This document shows positions 1 to 12,183 of a stretch of 64,000 bases of DNA, in pieces. Both the position numbers and the translations under genes were made by a program. Position 1 is the first letter of the stretch; each line of letters opens with the position of its first letter. The notes beneath the pieces were generated by a model that saw nothing but the letters and a program-made list of their open reading frames with translations, was not told the DNA's origin and did no database searches. The stretch is from Solen grandis (Eukaryota; Mollusca; Bivalvia; Adapedonta; Solenidae), in the NCBI GenBank assembly GCA_021229015.1, contig CM037792.1, forward strand, positions 43,467,880 to 43,531,879, written 5' to 3'.

Positions 1-428
1 AATAACTATTATATATTAATTTAAGTAATATTTAATTTAACAAAAGCTGTCCGAAAGACAGCATGCTCGACTATTTGGGTATTTGATAGTGACGCAATAC
101 CATTGTATTAAAGCAGCATTAAAATAATTTATGTGACACAATTTAGCAGACATGCAACAAACCGGCAGAATTAAGATTTTAAGAAATTTTATTAATTAAA
201 TTTAATAAATTAGAAATTTACATAACCTTTACATTACAATGACTATTAAATATTAATATAAATGATATTTAATTTAATGAAATTAATTAATTTAATTTAA
301 TAGGAATTAATTAAATTAAATTCATTTTAATTATAAAATACTGTAATACTTTTATTTTAATACAATGGTATTGCGTCACTATCAAATACCCGAATAGTCG
401 AGCATGCTGTCTTTCGGACAGCTCTTGT
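1..428. repeat. Inverted-terminus element: two family-F tails facing outward
   Basis: Positions about 40-112 and 356-428 are near-perfect inverse copies, differing mainly by TTTGGG versus TTCGGG and a tail base. Each arm contains the hairpin GCTGTCCGAAAGACAGC next to CTCTTGTT or its decayed form, and GACTATT. The AT-rich centre (180-345) is TTAAT-rich. The right edge CTCTTGTT is followed by AACTTAAAAATTTTGG, the interior of a family-F core. This small element therefore sits in a T-run of a related repeat. Confidence 0.75.
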
Positions 429-1000
429 TAACTTAAAAATTTTGGTTAAAGTTTTGCATGCAATAGAAAATTTGGTTAAAGTTTTGCGTGCAAGCTACTA
501 TCTAGTTTGTATCTCAATAAGCATTCATGGTATTGACTTGAAAGATGAAAAAAAAAAGTGTTTATCAAGTTATAAGAAAATGGCGGTTCATTCCTTCAAT
601 GCCTTTATATTTAAAGCATAAGTTGCAGTCGATAGAAGTCCATAATTTTGAATTTTAAGGCCTTAAAATACCCTTAAATTTTGCTTCATAGAATTTGTAT
701 GAAAATGAGTTCACTTTTGGGCAAAATCCGTAAATTTCAATTATGGCCCCTTTTTGACTTAGAATTTGCAAAAAACACCATGTCTGTGAGATAATTCCCA
801 AACAGGTTGACAGATTTAAATAATTTTTTGTATACTTGTTTATCTCTATTAAATGAAGGCAAGTTTGATTTTGGGCAAAGTCCATAAATTTTCTACTCAA
901 TAATGGCCCCTTTTCGACTTAGAATTTGCAAAAAAAAAAACCTTATCTGTGAGATAATTCCCAAACAGGTTGACAGATTTAAAATTTTTGGTATACTTGT
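429..1000. repeat. Family-F core monomers
   Basis: Repeats TTGGTTAAAGTTTTGC and ATGGCCCCTTTTTGACTTAG, shared with 32330-33200 and 2361-2610. No coding content beyond periodic short frames. Confidence 0.6.
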
Positions 1001-2363
1001 TTTTAGCTCACATGAGCACAACGTGCTCAAGGTGAGCTTTTCTGATCGCCTTTTGTCCGGCGTGCGTGCGTCCGGCGTCAACAATTGCTTCAAACAACAT
1101 CTCCTCCTAAACGGCTTGGCCAATTTGAAAAATATTTTGCAGGAATGTTCCTTGGATGAAGCTCTACTAAAGTTGTATAAATGGTTCTGGTCCATCGCAT
1201 AATTAGGTCACAGGAGCTAAAAATAGATTTTAAAAATGAAAATTTAAAAAATCTTCTTCTCTGAAACCACAAGGCCTAGCCTTTTGATTTTTGGTATGTA
1301 GCATGATCTTATGACTCTCTACCAGGATTGTACAAATTATGACCCTGGGATCAAAATTGGCCCCGCCCCAGGGGTCACTTGATTTCACATAGGCTAATAT
1401 AGGAAAAACTTGAAAAAATCTTCTTCTCCGAAACCACAAGGCCTAACCTTTTGATTTTTGGTATGTAGCATCATCTTAAGGGCCACTACCAAGATTGTAC
1501 AAATCATAGCCCTATGGTGATAAATGATCCCGCACCAGGGGTCACTTGTTTTACATAGAGTTATATAGAAAAATCTTAAAAAATCTTATTCTGAACCAAA
1601 GGCCTAATTGATTTTGGTATGTAGCATCATCTTAGGGCCACTACCAAGATTGTACAAATCATAGCCCTATGGTGATAAATGACCCCGCACCAGGGGTCAC
1701 TTGTTTTACATAGAGTTATATAGAAAAATCTTAAAAAATCTTCTTCTATGAATCCATAAGGCCTAGAGCTTAGATATTTGGTATGAAGCATCATCTTATG
1801 GGCCACTACCAAGATTGTACAAATCATAGCCCTATGGTGATAAATGACCCCGCACCAGGGGTCACTTGTTTTACATAGAGTTATATAGAAAAATCTTAAA
1901 AAATCTTCTTCTATGAATCCATAAGGCCTAGAGCTTAGATATTTGGTATGAAGCATCATCTTATGGGCCACTACCAAGATTGTACAAATCATAGCCCTAT
2001 GGTGATAAATGACCCCGCACCAGGGGTCACTTGTTTTACATAGAGTTATATAGGAAAATCTTAAAAAAATCTTCTTCTATGAATCAATAAGGCCTAGAGC
2101 TAAGATTTTTGGTATGTAGTAGCATCTAATGGTTCATTACAAAGATTTTCAAAGTCTTGGCCCTACGGTGATAAATGACCCTGCGCCCAAGTCTTCTCTG
2201 AAACCATATAGCCCATTGCTTAGATATTTGGTGTGTAGTATTGTCAGGGGTAAAATGTTTTAGATTAAGTTATATCAGAATCCTTGTCTGTTTAAAAACC
2301 TTGACATCAGTTGAAGCAATGGTACTCAGGTGAGCGATTCAGGGCCATCATGGCCCTCTTGTT
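1001..2363 (+). mobile_element. Helentron-like non-autonomous element, 165-bp core
   Basis: Head TTTTAGCTCACATGAGCACA with a downstream CGTGCGTGCG-type microsatellite. The core is about five to six monomers of 165 bp (for example at 1636, 1801 and 1966). The tail is CTCAGGTGAGCGATTCA, then the hairpin GGGCCATCATGGCCC and CTCTTG. The 55-codon periodic open frame on the minus strand (1627-1992) reflects the monomer length. Confidence 0.85.
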
Positions 2364-2880
2364 CTTTATAAAATGAAGGTCAAGTTTGACATTGGGCAAA
2401 ATCCATGAATTTTCAACACAATTATGGCCTCTTTTCATCTTAGAATTTACAAAAAAAAGCACATCATTGCGATAACTCCGAAATGGGTTGACATATTTAA
2501 AGAATGTTTGTCCCACATTCATAATAAGATGAAGGTTTTGTTTGATTTTTAGCAAAATCCATAAATTTTTGACACAGCTATGGGTCCTTTCCAAGTTAAG
2601 ATTTGAAAATTAAACTCAACTTGTTTGCGCTAGCTTGTGGCAATGATGATGTTCCAAGTTATTTACCTTGTAACTTTGGATCATTGTAGATGTAAAAATA
2701 AGATATTGAAAAATTATGGTTTGGGCAGTTTCTTCAGTTTATAGTGTGTGTGTAAATATGCATATACACTTACCAGAGCTGTCCAACATTCAGAATGATA
2801 TGACAGTCAGGACAAAATAGTTCAGTTGAAAAATCAAATTTTTAACTCTAAGAAAAGAAGAAACTGAAAGGGATATTCGT
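2364..2880. other. Family-F fragment then unique sequence
   Basis: 2364-2600 repeats the ATTGGGCAAAATCCATGAAT type of 640-900. The rest up to the candidate exon is unique and contains a pyrimidine tract immediately before 2894. Confidence 0.5.
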
Positions 2881-2894
2881 TTGTTTCATTTCAG

Positions 2895-2994
2895 CGACTT
2901 TTTGGCTCTCCTGGAAAGTGGTCTGCTTGGCAAGCTTTGTTGTCTTCTGACAAGTTCTTGTTACAACCTTTTAAGCATTATTTTTATGAAAAAA
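2895..2994 (+). CDS. Candidate internal exon, product not recognised
   Basis: A 100-bp stretch preceded by a good acceptor (TTGTTTCATTTCAG) and followed by AAAA|GTAAAT. It reads RLFGSPGKWSAWQALLSSDK then FLLQPFKHYFYEK in one open frame. The composition is protein-like, with two Trp and several aromatics. It ends in phase 1, the phase required by the candidate terminal exon at 20687. It sits in non-repetitive sequence. I cannot name the protein. A chance open frame remains possible. Confidence 0.4.
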
Positions 2995-3390
2995 GTAAAT
3001 TCTTTTTCACTAGCTCCTCTTAATATTTTTCCTGAAAGGAATACAGTAGAACCTCTGAAAACTGAATGCCTTCGGACCAGACAAAATTTTCGATTTGGAG
3101 AGGTTTTCAGTTTGGAGAGGTTTTTGCTGGGGCCATTCATTTCAGAGATGGGTTATACATGAAATGCGAATTTATCTACAATCATCATGTGATTGGGCAA
3201 TCTGTTATTAATATGATTTTCACTGTTTCACTATTTGAATTTAACAATATTTATGAAGATTAATTTCTAAATTAGATTTTTAACCAGGTTTTCAATAAAA
3301 ATGAAACCTGATTATTAGGATGGGGTACGTCATTGGGCGAGAGGGTGAGCATACATCAAACATGTTTCCATTTCTTGTGTTTATGTTCTT

Positions 3391-4626
3391 TTTTTGCTCA
3401 CCTGAGCACAACATGCTCATGGTGAGCTATTGTGATTGCCTTTTGTCCGGTGTGCGTGCGTCCGGTGTCAACAATTTTCTTTAAACAACATCTCCTACTA
3501 AACGACTTGGCCAAATTTGATGAAAATTGCCTGGGATGTAGATTTTTAAAGTGAAATATTTAAAAACCTTCTTCTCCGAAACTGCAAGGCCTAGAGCTTA
3601 GTAATTTGATGTGTGGCATTGTCTTATGCACCTTAACCAAGTTTGTTCAAATCATGACCCTGGGGTTGAAATTGGCCCCGCCCCAGGGGTCACTTGATGT
3701 TACATAGAATTGTTTAGGAAAAACTGGAAAAATCTTCTTGTCAGAAACCACAAGGCCTAGAGTTTGGATATTTGAAGTTAAAATTGCCTAGTAGACTTCT
3801 ACCATGTTTGTTCAGATCATGGCCCTGGGGTCAACTTTGGCCCTGCTTTAGGAGTCACTTGATTTTACATAGACTTGAAAAGGAAAACCCTCAAAAGATC
3901 TTCTTCTCAGCAACCACAAGGCCTGGAGTTTCCTTGTTTGGTGTGTAACATGGACTATTAGACCTTTTCTAAGTTTGTTCAAATCATGGCCCTGTGGTCA
4001 AAATTGTCCCCGTCTTTAGGGTCACTTGATTTTACATGGACTTATACAGGAAAAAACTAGAAAAATCTTCTTATCAGAAACCACAAGGCCTAAAGTTAAG
4101 ATATTCGGTGAGTAACATGGCCTAATGAACATCTACCAATTTTGATCAAATCATGGCCCTGGGGTCAAAATTGGCCTTGCCCTAGGGGTTACTTGACCTA
4201 GGCCCCCCCCCCCCCCCCAGGGGTCACTTGATTTTACATAGACTTATATAAGAAAAACTAGAAAAATCTTCTTGTCAGAAAGTAAAAGGCCTGGTGTTAA
4301 CATATTTAGTGTGTAACATTGCCTTATGAACATCTATCAAGTTTGTTCAAATCATGGCCCTGGGGACAAAATTGGCCCCGCCCCAGGGGACACTTAATTT
4401 TTTACATAGGCTTAAATAGGAGAATCTAGAAAAATCTTCTCAAAATCCACAAGGCCTGGAGTTTAGATATTTGGTGTGTAACATTGCCTTATGGACATCT
4501 ATCAAGTACATTCAAATCATGGTCCTGGGGTCAAAAATGGTTCCACGCTAGGGTTAACTTGATTTTTTTGACCACATGTAAACTTTTTCTGTGGAATTAA
4601 GATTATATTGCTGTTCATCTGCATGG
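3391..4626 (+). mobile_element. Helentron-like element, 5' part with 165-bp-class monomers
   Basis: Head TTTTTGCTCACCTGAGCACA, then GTGCGTGCGTCCGG. Seven or so diverged monomers follow, built on CCACAAGGCCTAGAG and CCAGGGGTCACTTGATTTTA. Period is about 160 bp. A 17-base poly-C tract interrupts at 4203-4219. Its tail is probably one of those at 6735-6788 or 6830-6870, displaced by the element at 4627. Confidence 0.7.
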
Positions 4627-5632
4627 TTTTTAGCTCACCTGAGCACAAAGTGCTCAAGGTGAGCTTTTGTGATCGCCCTTCGTCCGGCGTCCGTCGTCGT
4701 CCGTCGTCAACAATTTGCTTTAAACGACATCTCCTCTGAAACCGCTGGACAGAATTTAATGAAACTTGGCAGGAATGTTCCTGGGTGAGGCTCTACAAAA
4801 GTTGCTAAAATAAAGTTGATCCATGAAGAACTCTGGTTGCCATGGCAACAGAAAGAAAAATAATTTGAAAACTTTAAAAATCATCTCCTTCAAAACTACT
4901 GGCCAGATTTCAAAATAATTTGGTACAGTTGTTCCTTGGGTCAACCTCTACCAAAGTTGCTAAAATTATTCCGATCCGTAAAAAAACATGGCCGCCAGGG
5001 GCGGGGCTTATTTGCCTAATATGTATATAGAGAAACCTTTAAACAACATCTCCTCTGAAACCACTAGACAGAATTTAATGAAACTTGGCAGGGATGATCC
5101 TTGGGCCAACCTTCACAAAAGTTGCTAAAAATAAACTTGATCCATGTAGAACTCTGGTTGCCATGGCAACAAAAAGAAAAAAAAATGAAAACTTTAAAAA
5201 ATCATCTTCTTCAAAACTACAGGCCAGATTTTAAAATAAATTGGTACAGATGTTCCTTGGGTCAACCTCTACCAAAGTTGCTAAAATTATTCCGATCCGT
5301 AAAAAAAACATGGCCGCCAGGGGTGGGGCTTATTTGCCTTATATGTATATAGAGAAACCTTTAAACAACATCTCCTCTGAAACCACTGGACAGAATTTGA
5401 TTAAACTTGGCAGGGATGATCCTTGGGTCAACCTTCACAAAAGTTGCTAAAATAAACTTGATCCATGTAGAACTCTGGTTGCCATGGCAACAAAAAGAAA
5501 AAAAATATGAAAACTTTAAAAATCATCTTCTTCAAAACTACTGGCCAGATTTTAAAATAAATTGGTACAGATGTTCCTTGGGTCAACCTATTTATCTCAG
5601 ATGAGCAATTTAGGGCCATCATGGGCCTCTTT
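4627..5632 (+). mobile_element. Helentron-like element, 321-bp core
   Basis: Head TTTTAGCTCACCTGAGCACA at 4627. The core repeats every 321 bp (GTTGCCATGGCAAC at 4836, 5157 and 5478; GGCCGCCAGGGG twice). Tail is CTCAGATGAGC, then a hairpin, then GGGCCTCTT at 5632. The same core family occurs on the minus strand at 22361-23351, 51291-51975 and 62021-62601. Confidence 0.85.
4836..5491. promoter_or_regulatory. Repeat-borne RFX-type X-box palindromes (three of eight)
   Basis: GTTGCCATGGCAAC, a perfect 14-bp palindrome identical to the RFX-family X-box consensus, occurs at 4836-4849, 5157-5170 and 5478-5491. Other perfect copies are at 14762, 22502, 22820, 23141 and 51431. The match to the binding consensus is exact; use as a regulatory site is untested. 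Confidence 0.5.
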
Positions 5633-6344
5633 TCTGCAGTTCAGGCTACCTCTCCAAAAGTTGATCCTTTACAGATCAGATTTACAGAAGTTGAATATTT
5701 TTAAGTGTGATATTTTGTTACATTTATGCATAAAAAGAATGCATCAGCTCATAAACAAAACAAGAAATATGTCTTGGTAGCTTAATAAAATGCAAAAAGT
5801 TACATTAAATTACAAGGCCACTTATTAAAGAGAGAGAAGTCTAACAGAGAGAGAGAGAGAGAGAAAACCAGCTAGAAACAAAAAAATAAATTGTACCCTT
5901 AGATGAGATTGTCCACTAGTCTGATAGGTCATTTGGGTGATTCCACTACATATGCAAGGGGAGAAGATAACATTACCACAAATACCATTCCTATAGCTTA
6001 GTCTGACCTACTGGCAGAGGTCACATTTTCTGGACTGTGTTGCCCCACTGAGTTAGTGCAAAAACTACATAACCTGCTACTATGTATATGAGATACTAGG
6101 CTAGTTTTACACAAAGCCACCTGATAGAGATATAAGGGTTATTGATACTATCCTAAATCAGCAGCAGCATCAACATCATCATTAAAGTGAATGTGGGAGG
6201 GGGGGGGGTGAATATGCAGATTGTCTGCCTTTACTTTGGTTCATGTCAGTGTTCCAGTACACAGGGATTACCAAACACCTCTTAAAAACCACAAACGAAT
6301 GATTAAAAACACTTTGTAATAAATTGCAACTTATTTCTTAATAA
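5633..6344. other. Unique sequence with a GA tract
   Basis: No gene recognised. It has a GA simple repeat near 5845-5870 and a G-run near 6198. A TTTTCTGCAG acceptor-like string directly follows the element tail at 5632. Confidence 0.4.
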
Positions 6345-6579
6345 TTAACCCTTTTCCTCATAGAGATCTATAAATATATGTTACCTATGTGAGTAGCATA
6401 AAACCTAATCAGCCTGCAAGTCCAACTGTTACTCGCAGGCTGATCAGGTTTTATGCTGTTTGCTGCTCCTTAGTGGTCTGGGGATGGGGATTTTACAATT
6501 AAATTTGGAAAGGTTTAAGTGGGGCTTTCTGCAGATCAGGATTTATGTCAAAATGAGTTTTTATGAGGGAAAAGGTTAA
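6345..6579. mobile_element. piggyBac-like MITE, copy 1
   Basis: Starts TTAACCCTTTTCCTCATA and ends with the inverse, TATGAGGGAAAAGGTTAA. TTAA at each end matches piggyBac target choice. It contains a 62-bp internal hairpin (6396-6457; GCATAAAACC arms). A second copy lies at 21802-22043 in the opposite orientation, as judged from hairpin position. Confidence 0.82.
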
Positions 6580-7485
6580 GGACCATCTCTCTTTTTGTCC
6601 ATTTTCAATCAGCAGTACCACACTGAAATCTCATGATCACTGTTTTTTTCCATACTATTGCTAAAATGGGTAAGAAAAACTGTCAAGTTCCTGAGAAACA
6701 TGTATATCAGTATGATACATGTATACTAGGTTGCATATAGAGCAGTGGTACTCAGGTGAGCGATTTTAGGCCCTATGGGCCTCTTGTTTTATTTAGTATG
6801 ACTATGTTGTAAAAGTCAATGAAAACAATATATCTCAGGTGAGCGATTTAGGGCCATCTTGGCCCTCTTGTTTTCTTTAACTCAAGATAATGATTAATTC
6901 TTATTTATTTTTCACACCATATTTATCAACGCTGAATGCCAGCTTAATGACACTCATTTTCCTTAATTTCTTATTACGATGTTTGCTCAATATTTACGAT
7001 TATTTAATGGAGACAAAAGATTACCAAAAACTTTTATTTAGCCCCTTTATTGTGTACTTAATTACATTTAGATGTGTGAAAAATCACTGATCATCTTTCT
7101 TTGATATTGTCTGCGTCTGATGTACTTGTTTATACAAACACTAGCTCTTGCAGGTTATCACACACACACACACACCCCAGCCCCCCAGTGATTGTCACAC
7201 CTCAATTTACAATTTATCGCCCTCAACACCTGTCACTTTGGGTGTTGTTTTCATTTAACACTAAATTTGACAGTTATACAATGTAGAGTTTGCCGATAGG
7301 TGTTAGGTTTCTGGAGGTTTTAAAAAAACTTGGTTTGCTTTCGGAATTCACAGATTTCAGTTTTCAGAGGTAAAGTTAATAGAGAATAAAGAACAACTGA
7401 TTCAGGACTGGGAAAAATTTTTTTTTATTTTTCTGGAGGTTTTGCTGTAAATACAAACAGTAGGCCTACACATCATTATGTTCAC
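6580..7485. other. Element tails and unique sequence
   Basis: Holds two isolated Helentron-like tails (about 6735-6788 and 6830-6870, both ending CTCTTG). AT-rich unique sequence and a CA tract at 7161-7174 follow. No gene is seen. Confidence 0.5.
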
Positions 7486-7607
7486 TTTTTAGCTCACCTG
7501 AGCACTTGTGCTCACAATGAGCTTTTGTGACCGCCTTTTGTCCGTCATCCATCGTCAACAATTGCTTGTGAACACTCTAGAGGCCACGGTTTTGACCCAA
7601 CCTTCAT
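7486..7607 (+). mobile_element. Helentron-like head fragment
   Basis: TTTTTAGCTCACCTGAGCAC head and 145-bp-family core start (ACACTCTAGAGGCCAC). It is truncated where the family-D repeat begins. Confidence 0.65.
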
Positions 7608-8267
7608 TATACCCCCACAATTGAAATTTGGGGGGGTATATAGGAGTCACCCTGTCGGTCTGTCCGGCGGTCCGGCGGTTGGTCTACAAATATTTGTCCG
7701 GAGCATTTCTCCAAAACTACTGTACCTATGTTGATGAAACTTCATAGGTAGATAGACCTTGATGAGAAGAAGTGCAGTGCACAGGAAGCATAACTCTGCA
7801 TGTATTTTGAAAGGAGTTATTCCTTTGTCATTTATCTTATTTTTCCGACATATCAATCTAAGTAGTAGGTTGATGAAATTCATATGTAATTGATCTTGTA
7901 AGAAGTGCAGTGCATAAGAACATACTCTAATGTTTTTAGGATTATTCCTTGGTTATTTTGTCTTTTTTTTTTGGTCCGGAGCATTTCTCCAAAACTACTG
8001 TACTTATGTTGATCAAACTTCATATGTAGATAGACCTTCATGAGAGGAAATGCAGTGCCTAAGAACCATAACTCTGCATGTATTTTGAAAGGAGTTATTG
8101 CCCTTTGTCATTTTTAATCTTTTGATTTTGTCCGGACCATAACTCCAATACTAAAGTAGCTAGGTTGATGAAACTTCATATCTAGATTGATCTTGATGAG
8201 AGGAAGTGCAGTGCACAAGAACCATAACTCTGCATGTATTTTGAAAGGAGTTATTGCCCTTTGTCAT

Positions 8268-10430
8268 TTTTAGCTCACCTGAGCACAACGTGCTCATGGT
8301 GAGCTATTGTGATCGCCTTTTGTCCGTCGTCCGTCGTGCGTGCGTGCGTGCGTGCGTCCGTCGTCAACAATTTGCTTTAAACAACATCTCCTCATGCACC
8401 GCTGAAGGGATTTTGACCAAACTTCACAGGAATCATCCTTATCATGCCCTCTATCAAAGTTGTACAAATTATTCAGATTGGTTAAAAAAGTAGGTCACAG
8501 GAGCTAAAAATAGATTTTAAAAATGCAAACTTTGAAAATCTTCTTCTGCAAAACTGCAAGGCCTAGAGCTTAGATATTTGGTATGTAGCATCATCTTATG
8601 GGCCATTACCAAGATTGTACAAATCATAGCCCTACGGTGATAAATGACCCCGCACCAGGGGTCACTTGTTTTACATAGAGTTATATAGGAAAATCTTTAA
8701 AAATCTTCTTCTATGAATCCATTAGGCCTAGAGCTTAGATATTTGGTATGTAGCATCATCTAATGGTTCATTACCAAGATTGTTCAAATCATAGCCCTAC
8801 GGGGATAAATGCCCCCGCATCAGGGGTCACTTGTTTTACATAGAGTTATATAGGAAAATGTTTAAAAATCTTCTTCTATGAATCCATAAGGCCTAGAGAT
8901 TAGATATTTGGTATGAAGCATCATCTTATGGTTCATTACCAAGATTGTACAAATCATGACCCTATGGTGATAAATGACCCCGCACCATGGGTCACTTGTT
9001 TTACATAGAGTTATATAGGAAAAATTTAAAAATCTTCTTCTATGAATCCATAGGCCTAGAGTTAGATATTTGGTATGAGCATCATCTTATGGTTCATTAC
9101 CAAGATTGTCAAATCATACCCTATGGTGATAAATGCCCCGCACCAGGGTCACTTGTTTACATAGATTTATATAGGAAAAACTTTAAAAATCTTCTTCTAT
9201 GAATCCATAAGGCCTAGAGCTTAGATATTTCATATGTAGCATCATCTAATGGTTCATTACCAAGATTGTTCAAATCATAGCCAAACGATGATAAATGCCC
9301 CCGCAAAGGGGTCACTTGTTTTACATAGAGTTTATAGGAAAACTTTAAAAATCTTCTTCTATGAATCCATAAGGCCTAGAGATTAGATATTTGGTATGTA
9401 GCATCATCTTATGGTTCATTACCAAGATTGTACAAATCATAGCCCTACGGTGATAAATGCCCCCGCACCAGGGGTCACTTGTTTTACATAGAGTTATATA
9501 GGAAAATCTTTAAAAATCTTCTTCTATGAATCCATAAGGCCTAGAGCTTAGATATTTGGTATGAAGCATCATCTTATGGTTCATTACCAAGATTGTACCA
9601 ATCATGCCCTAGGTGATAAATGCCCCGCACCAGGGTCACTTGTTTTACATAGAGTTATATAGAAAAAACTTTAAAAATCTTCTTCTATGAATCCATTAGG
9701 CCTAGAGCTTAGGTATTTGGTATGTAGCATCGTCTTATGGGCCATTACCAAGATTGTACAAATCATAGCCCTACGATGATAAATGACCCCGCACCAGGGG
9801 TCACTTGTTTTACATAGAGTTATATAGGAATATCTTTAAAAATCTTCTTCTATGAATCCATTAGGCCTAGAGCTTAGGTATTTGGTATGTAGCATCTTCT
9901 TATGGGCCATTACCAAGATTGTACAAATCATAGCCCTATGGTGATAAATGACCCCGCACCAGGGGTCACTTGTTTTACATAGAGTTATATAGGAAAATCT
10001 TTAAAAATCTTCTTCTATGAATCCATAAGGCCTAGAGATTAGATATTTGGTATGAAGCATCATCTTATGGTTTATACCAAGATTGTACAAATCATGCCTA
10101 TGGTGAAACCCCCACCAGGGGTCACTTTTTACAGTTATATAGGAAAATCTTTAAAAATCTTCTTGTTAGATATTTGGTATGTAGCATCATCTAATGGTTC
10201 ATTATCAAGATTTTCAAAATGGTGGCCTTTTGGAGATAAATGACCCCGCACTAAGTCTTCTCCTCTGAAACCATAAGGCCCAGTGCTTATATATTTGGTG
10301 TGTAGTATTGTCAGGGCTAAAATGTTTAAGATTGAGTTATATCAGAATTCTTGTCTGTTTAAAAACCTTGTAATCAGTTGTAGCAATAGTACTCAGGTGA
10401 GCGATCCAGGGCCATCATGGCCCTCTTGTT
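8268..10430 (+). mobile_element. Helentron-like element with about eleven 165-bp monomers
   Basis: Head AGCTCACCTGAGCACAACGT at 8272 after a T-run, with a CGTGCGTGCGTG microsatellite. Monomers of about 165 bp run from 8560 to 10250. The tail hairpin GGGCCATCATGGCCC is followed by CTCTTG at 10428. The flanks ATTTTT and TTAATCTTTTG match the uninterrupted ATTTTTAATCTTTTG of family D at 8110, so an empty site is available for comparison. Confidence 0.9.
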
Positions 10431-10743
10431 AATCTTTTGATTTTGTCCGGACCATAACTCCAATACTAAAGTAGCTAGGTTGATGAAACTTCATATGTAG
10501 ATTGATCTTGATGAGAGGAAGTGCAGTGCACAAGAACCATAACTCTGCATGTATTTTGAAAGGAGTTATTGCCCTTTGTCATTTTTAATCTTTTGATTTT
10601 GTCCGGACCATAACTCCAATACTAAAGTAGCTAGGTTGATGAAACTTCATATGTAGATTGATCTTGATGAGAGGAAGTGCAGTGCATAAGAACCATAACT
10701 CTACATGTTTTTTAAAGGAGTTATTCCCCTTTGTTAATTTTTG

Positions 10744-11966
10744 TTTTTAGCTCACATGAGCACAACGTGCTCAAGGTGAGCTTTTCTGATCGCCTTTTGT
10801 CCGGCGTCCGTGCGTGCGTGCGTGCATCCGTGCGTCCGGCGTCAACAATTGCTTCAAACAACATCTCCTCCTAAACGGCTTGGCCAATTTGAAAAATATT
10901 TTGCAGGAATGTTCCTTGGGTGAAGCTCTACTAAAGTTGTATAAATGGTTCTGGTCCATCGCATAATTAGGTCACAGGAGCTAAAAATAGATTTTAAAAA
11001 TGAAAATTTAAAAAATCTTCTTCTCTGAAACCACAAGGCCTAGCCTTTTGATTTTTGGTATGTAGCATGATCTTATGACTCTCTACCAGGATTGTACAAA
11101 TTATGACCCTGGGGTCAAAATTGACCCCGCACCAGGGGTCACTTGTTTTACATAGAGTTATATAGAAAAATCTTAAAAAAACTTCTTCTATGAATCCATA
11201 AGGCCTAGAGCTTAGATATTTGGTATGTAGCATCATCTTATGGGCCACTACCAAGATTGTACAAATCATAGCCCTATGGTGATAAATGACCCCGCACCAG
11301 GGGTCACTTGTTTTACATAGAGTTATATAGAAAAATCTTAAAAAAACTTCTTCATGAATCCATAAGGCCTAGAGCTTAGATATTTGGTATGAGCATCATC
11401 TTATGGGCCACTACCAAGATTGTACAAATCATAGCCCTATGGTGATAAATGACCCCGCACCAGGGTCACTTGTTTTACACAGAGTTATATAGGAAAATCT
11501 TAAAAAATCTTCTTCTATGAATCCATAAGGCCTAGAGCTTAGATATTTGGTATGTAGCATCATCTTATGGGCCACTACCAAGATTGTACAAATCATAGCC
11601 CAATTGTGATAAATGACCCCACACCAGGGGTCACTTGTTTTACATAGAGTTAAATAGGAAAATCTTAAAAAATCTTCTTCTATGAATCAATAAGGCCTAG
11701 AGCTAAGATTTTTGGTATGTAGTAGCATCTAATGGTTCATTACAAAGATTTTAAAAGTCTTGGCCCTACGGTGATAAATGACCCTGCGCCCAAGTCTTCT
11801 CTGAAACCATATGGCCCATTGCTTAGGTATTTGGTGTGTAGTATTGTCAGGGGTAAAATGTTTTAGATTAAGTTATATCAGAATCCTTGTCTGTTTAAAA
11901 ACCTTGACATCAGTTGAAGCAATGGTACTCAGGTGAGCGATTCAGGGCCATCATGGCCCTCTTGTT
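10744..11966 (+). mobile_element. Helentron-like element with 165-bp monomers
   Basis: Nearly identical in head and first core part to 1001-2363 (AGCTCACATGAGCACAACGT). Four to five monomers, with the same diverged last monomer (GACCCTGCGCCCAAGTC). Tail hairpin and CTCTTG at 11964. Inserted in family D. Confidence 0.9.
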
Positions 11967-12183
11967 TGATTTTGTCCGGAGCATTTCTCCAAAACTACTG
12001 TACTTATGTTGATGCAGTGCCTAAGAACCATAACTCTGCATGTATTTTGAAAGGAGTTATTGCCCTTTGTCATTTTTAATCTTTTGATTTTGTCCGGACC
12101 ATAACTCCAATACTAAAGTAGCTAGGTTGATGAAACTTCATATGTAGATTGATCTTGATGAGAGGAAGTGCAGTGCATAAGAA

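Larger units (their letters stand above)
3044..7447. mobile_element. Possible Tc1/mariner-type element, heavily nested
   Basis: TA-CAGTAGAACCTCTGAAAAC at 3042 and an inverse GAGGTTTTGCTG-TA ending at 7449 form about 14-bp imperfect inverted repeats with TA at both edges. The subterminal CTGAAAACTGAA is also inverse-repeated near 7360. Between them lie several Helentron-like pieces and a piggyBac-like MITE. The pairing is plausible but not certain. Confidence 0.4.
7608..12183 (+). repeat. Family-D repeat, 156-bp monomers, split by two Helentron-like insertions
   Basis: Begins with a small palindrome (ACCCCCACAATTG facing AAATTTGGGGGGGT). Monomers of about 156 bp follow (GTCCGGACCATAACTCCAAT, then TTGAAAGGAGTTATT). 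The array occupies 7608-8267, 10431-10743 and 11967-12183. The gaps are exactly the elements at 8268-10430 and 10744-11966. Removing these restores the monomer phase at the first site. Confidence 0.8.

Noticed and set aside
1627..1992. 121-codon minus-strand open frame with 55-residue periodicity
   Set aside because: Reflects the 165-bp core monomer of a Helentron-like element.
5617..5700. Possible exon after TTTTCTGCAG reading QATSPKVDPLQIRFTEVEY
   Set aside because: No usable donor before the stop, and the acceptor pyrimidines come from the end of a repeat; the evidence is too weak.
8268..10430. Regularly spaced repeats resembling a CRISPR array
   Set aside because: Units are contiguous 165-bp monomers without unique spacers, in a eukaryotic genome, and are bounded by transposon ends.
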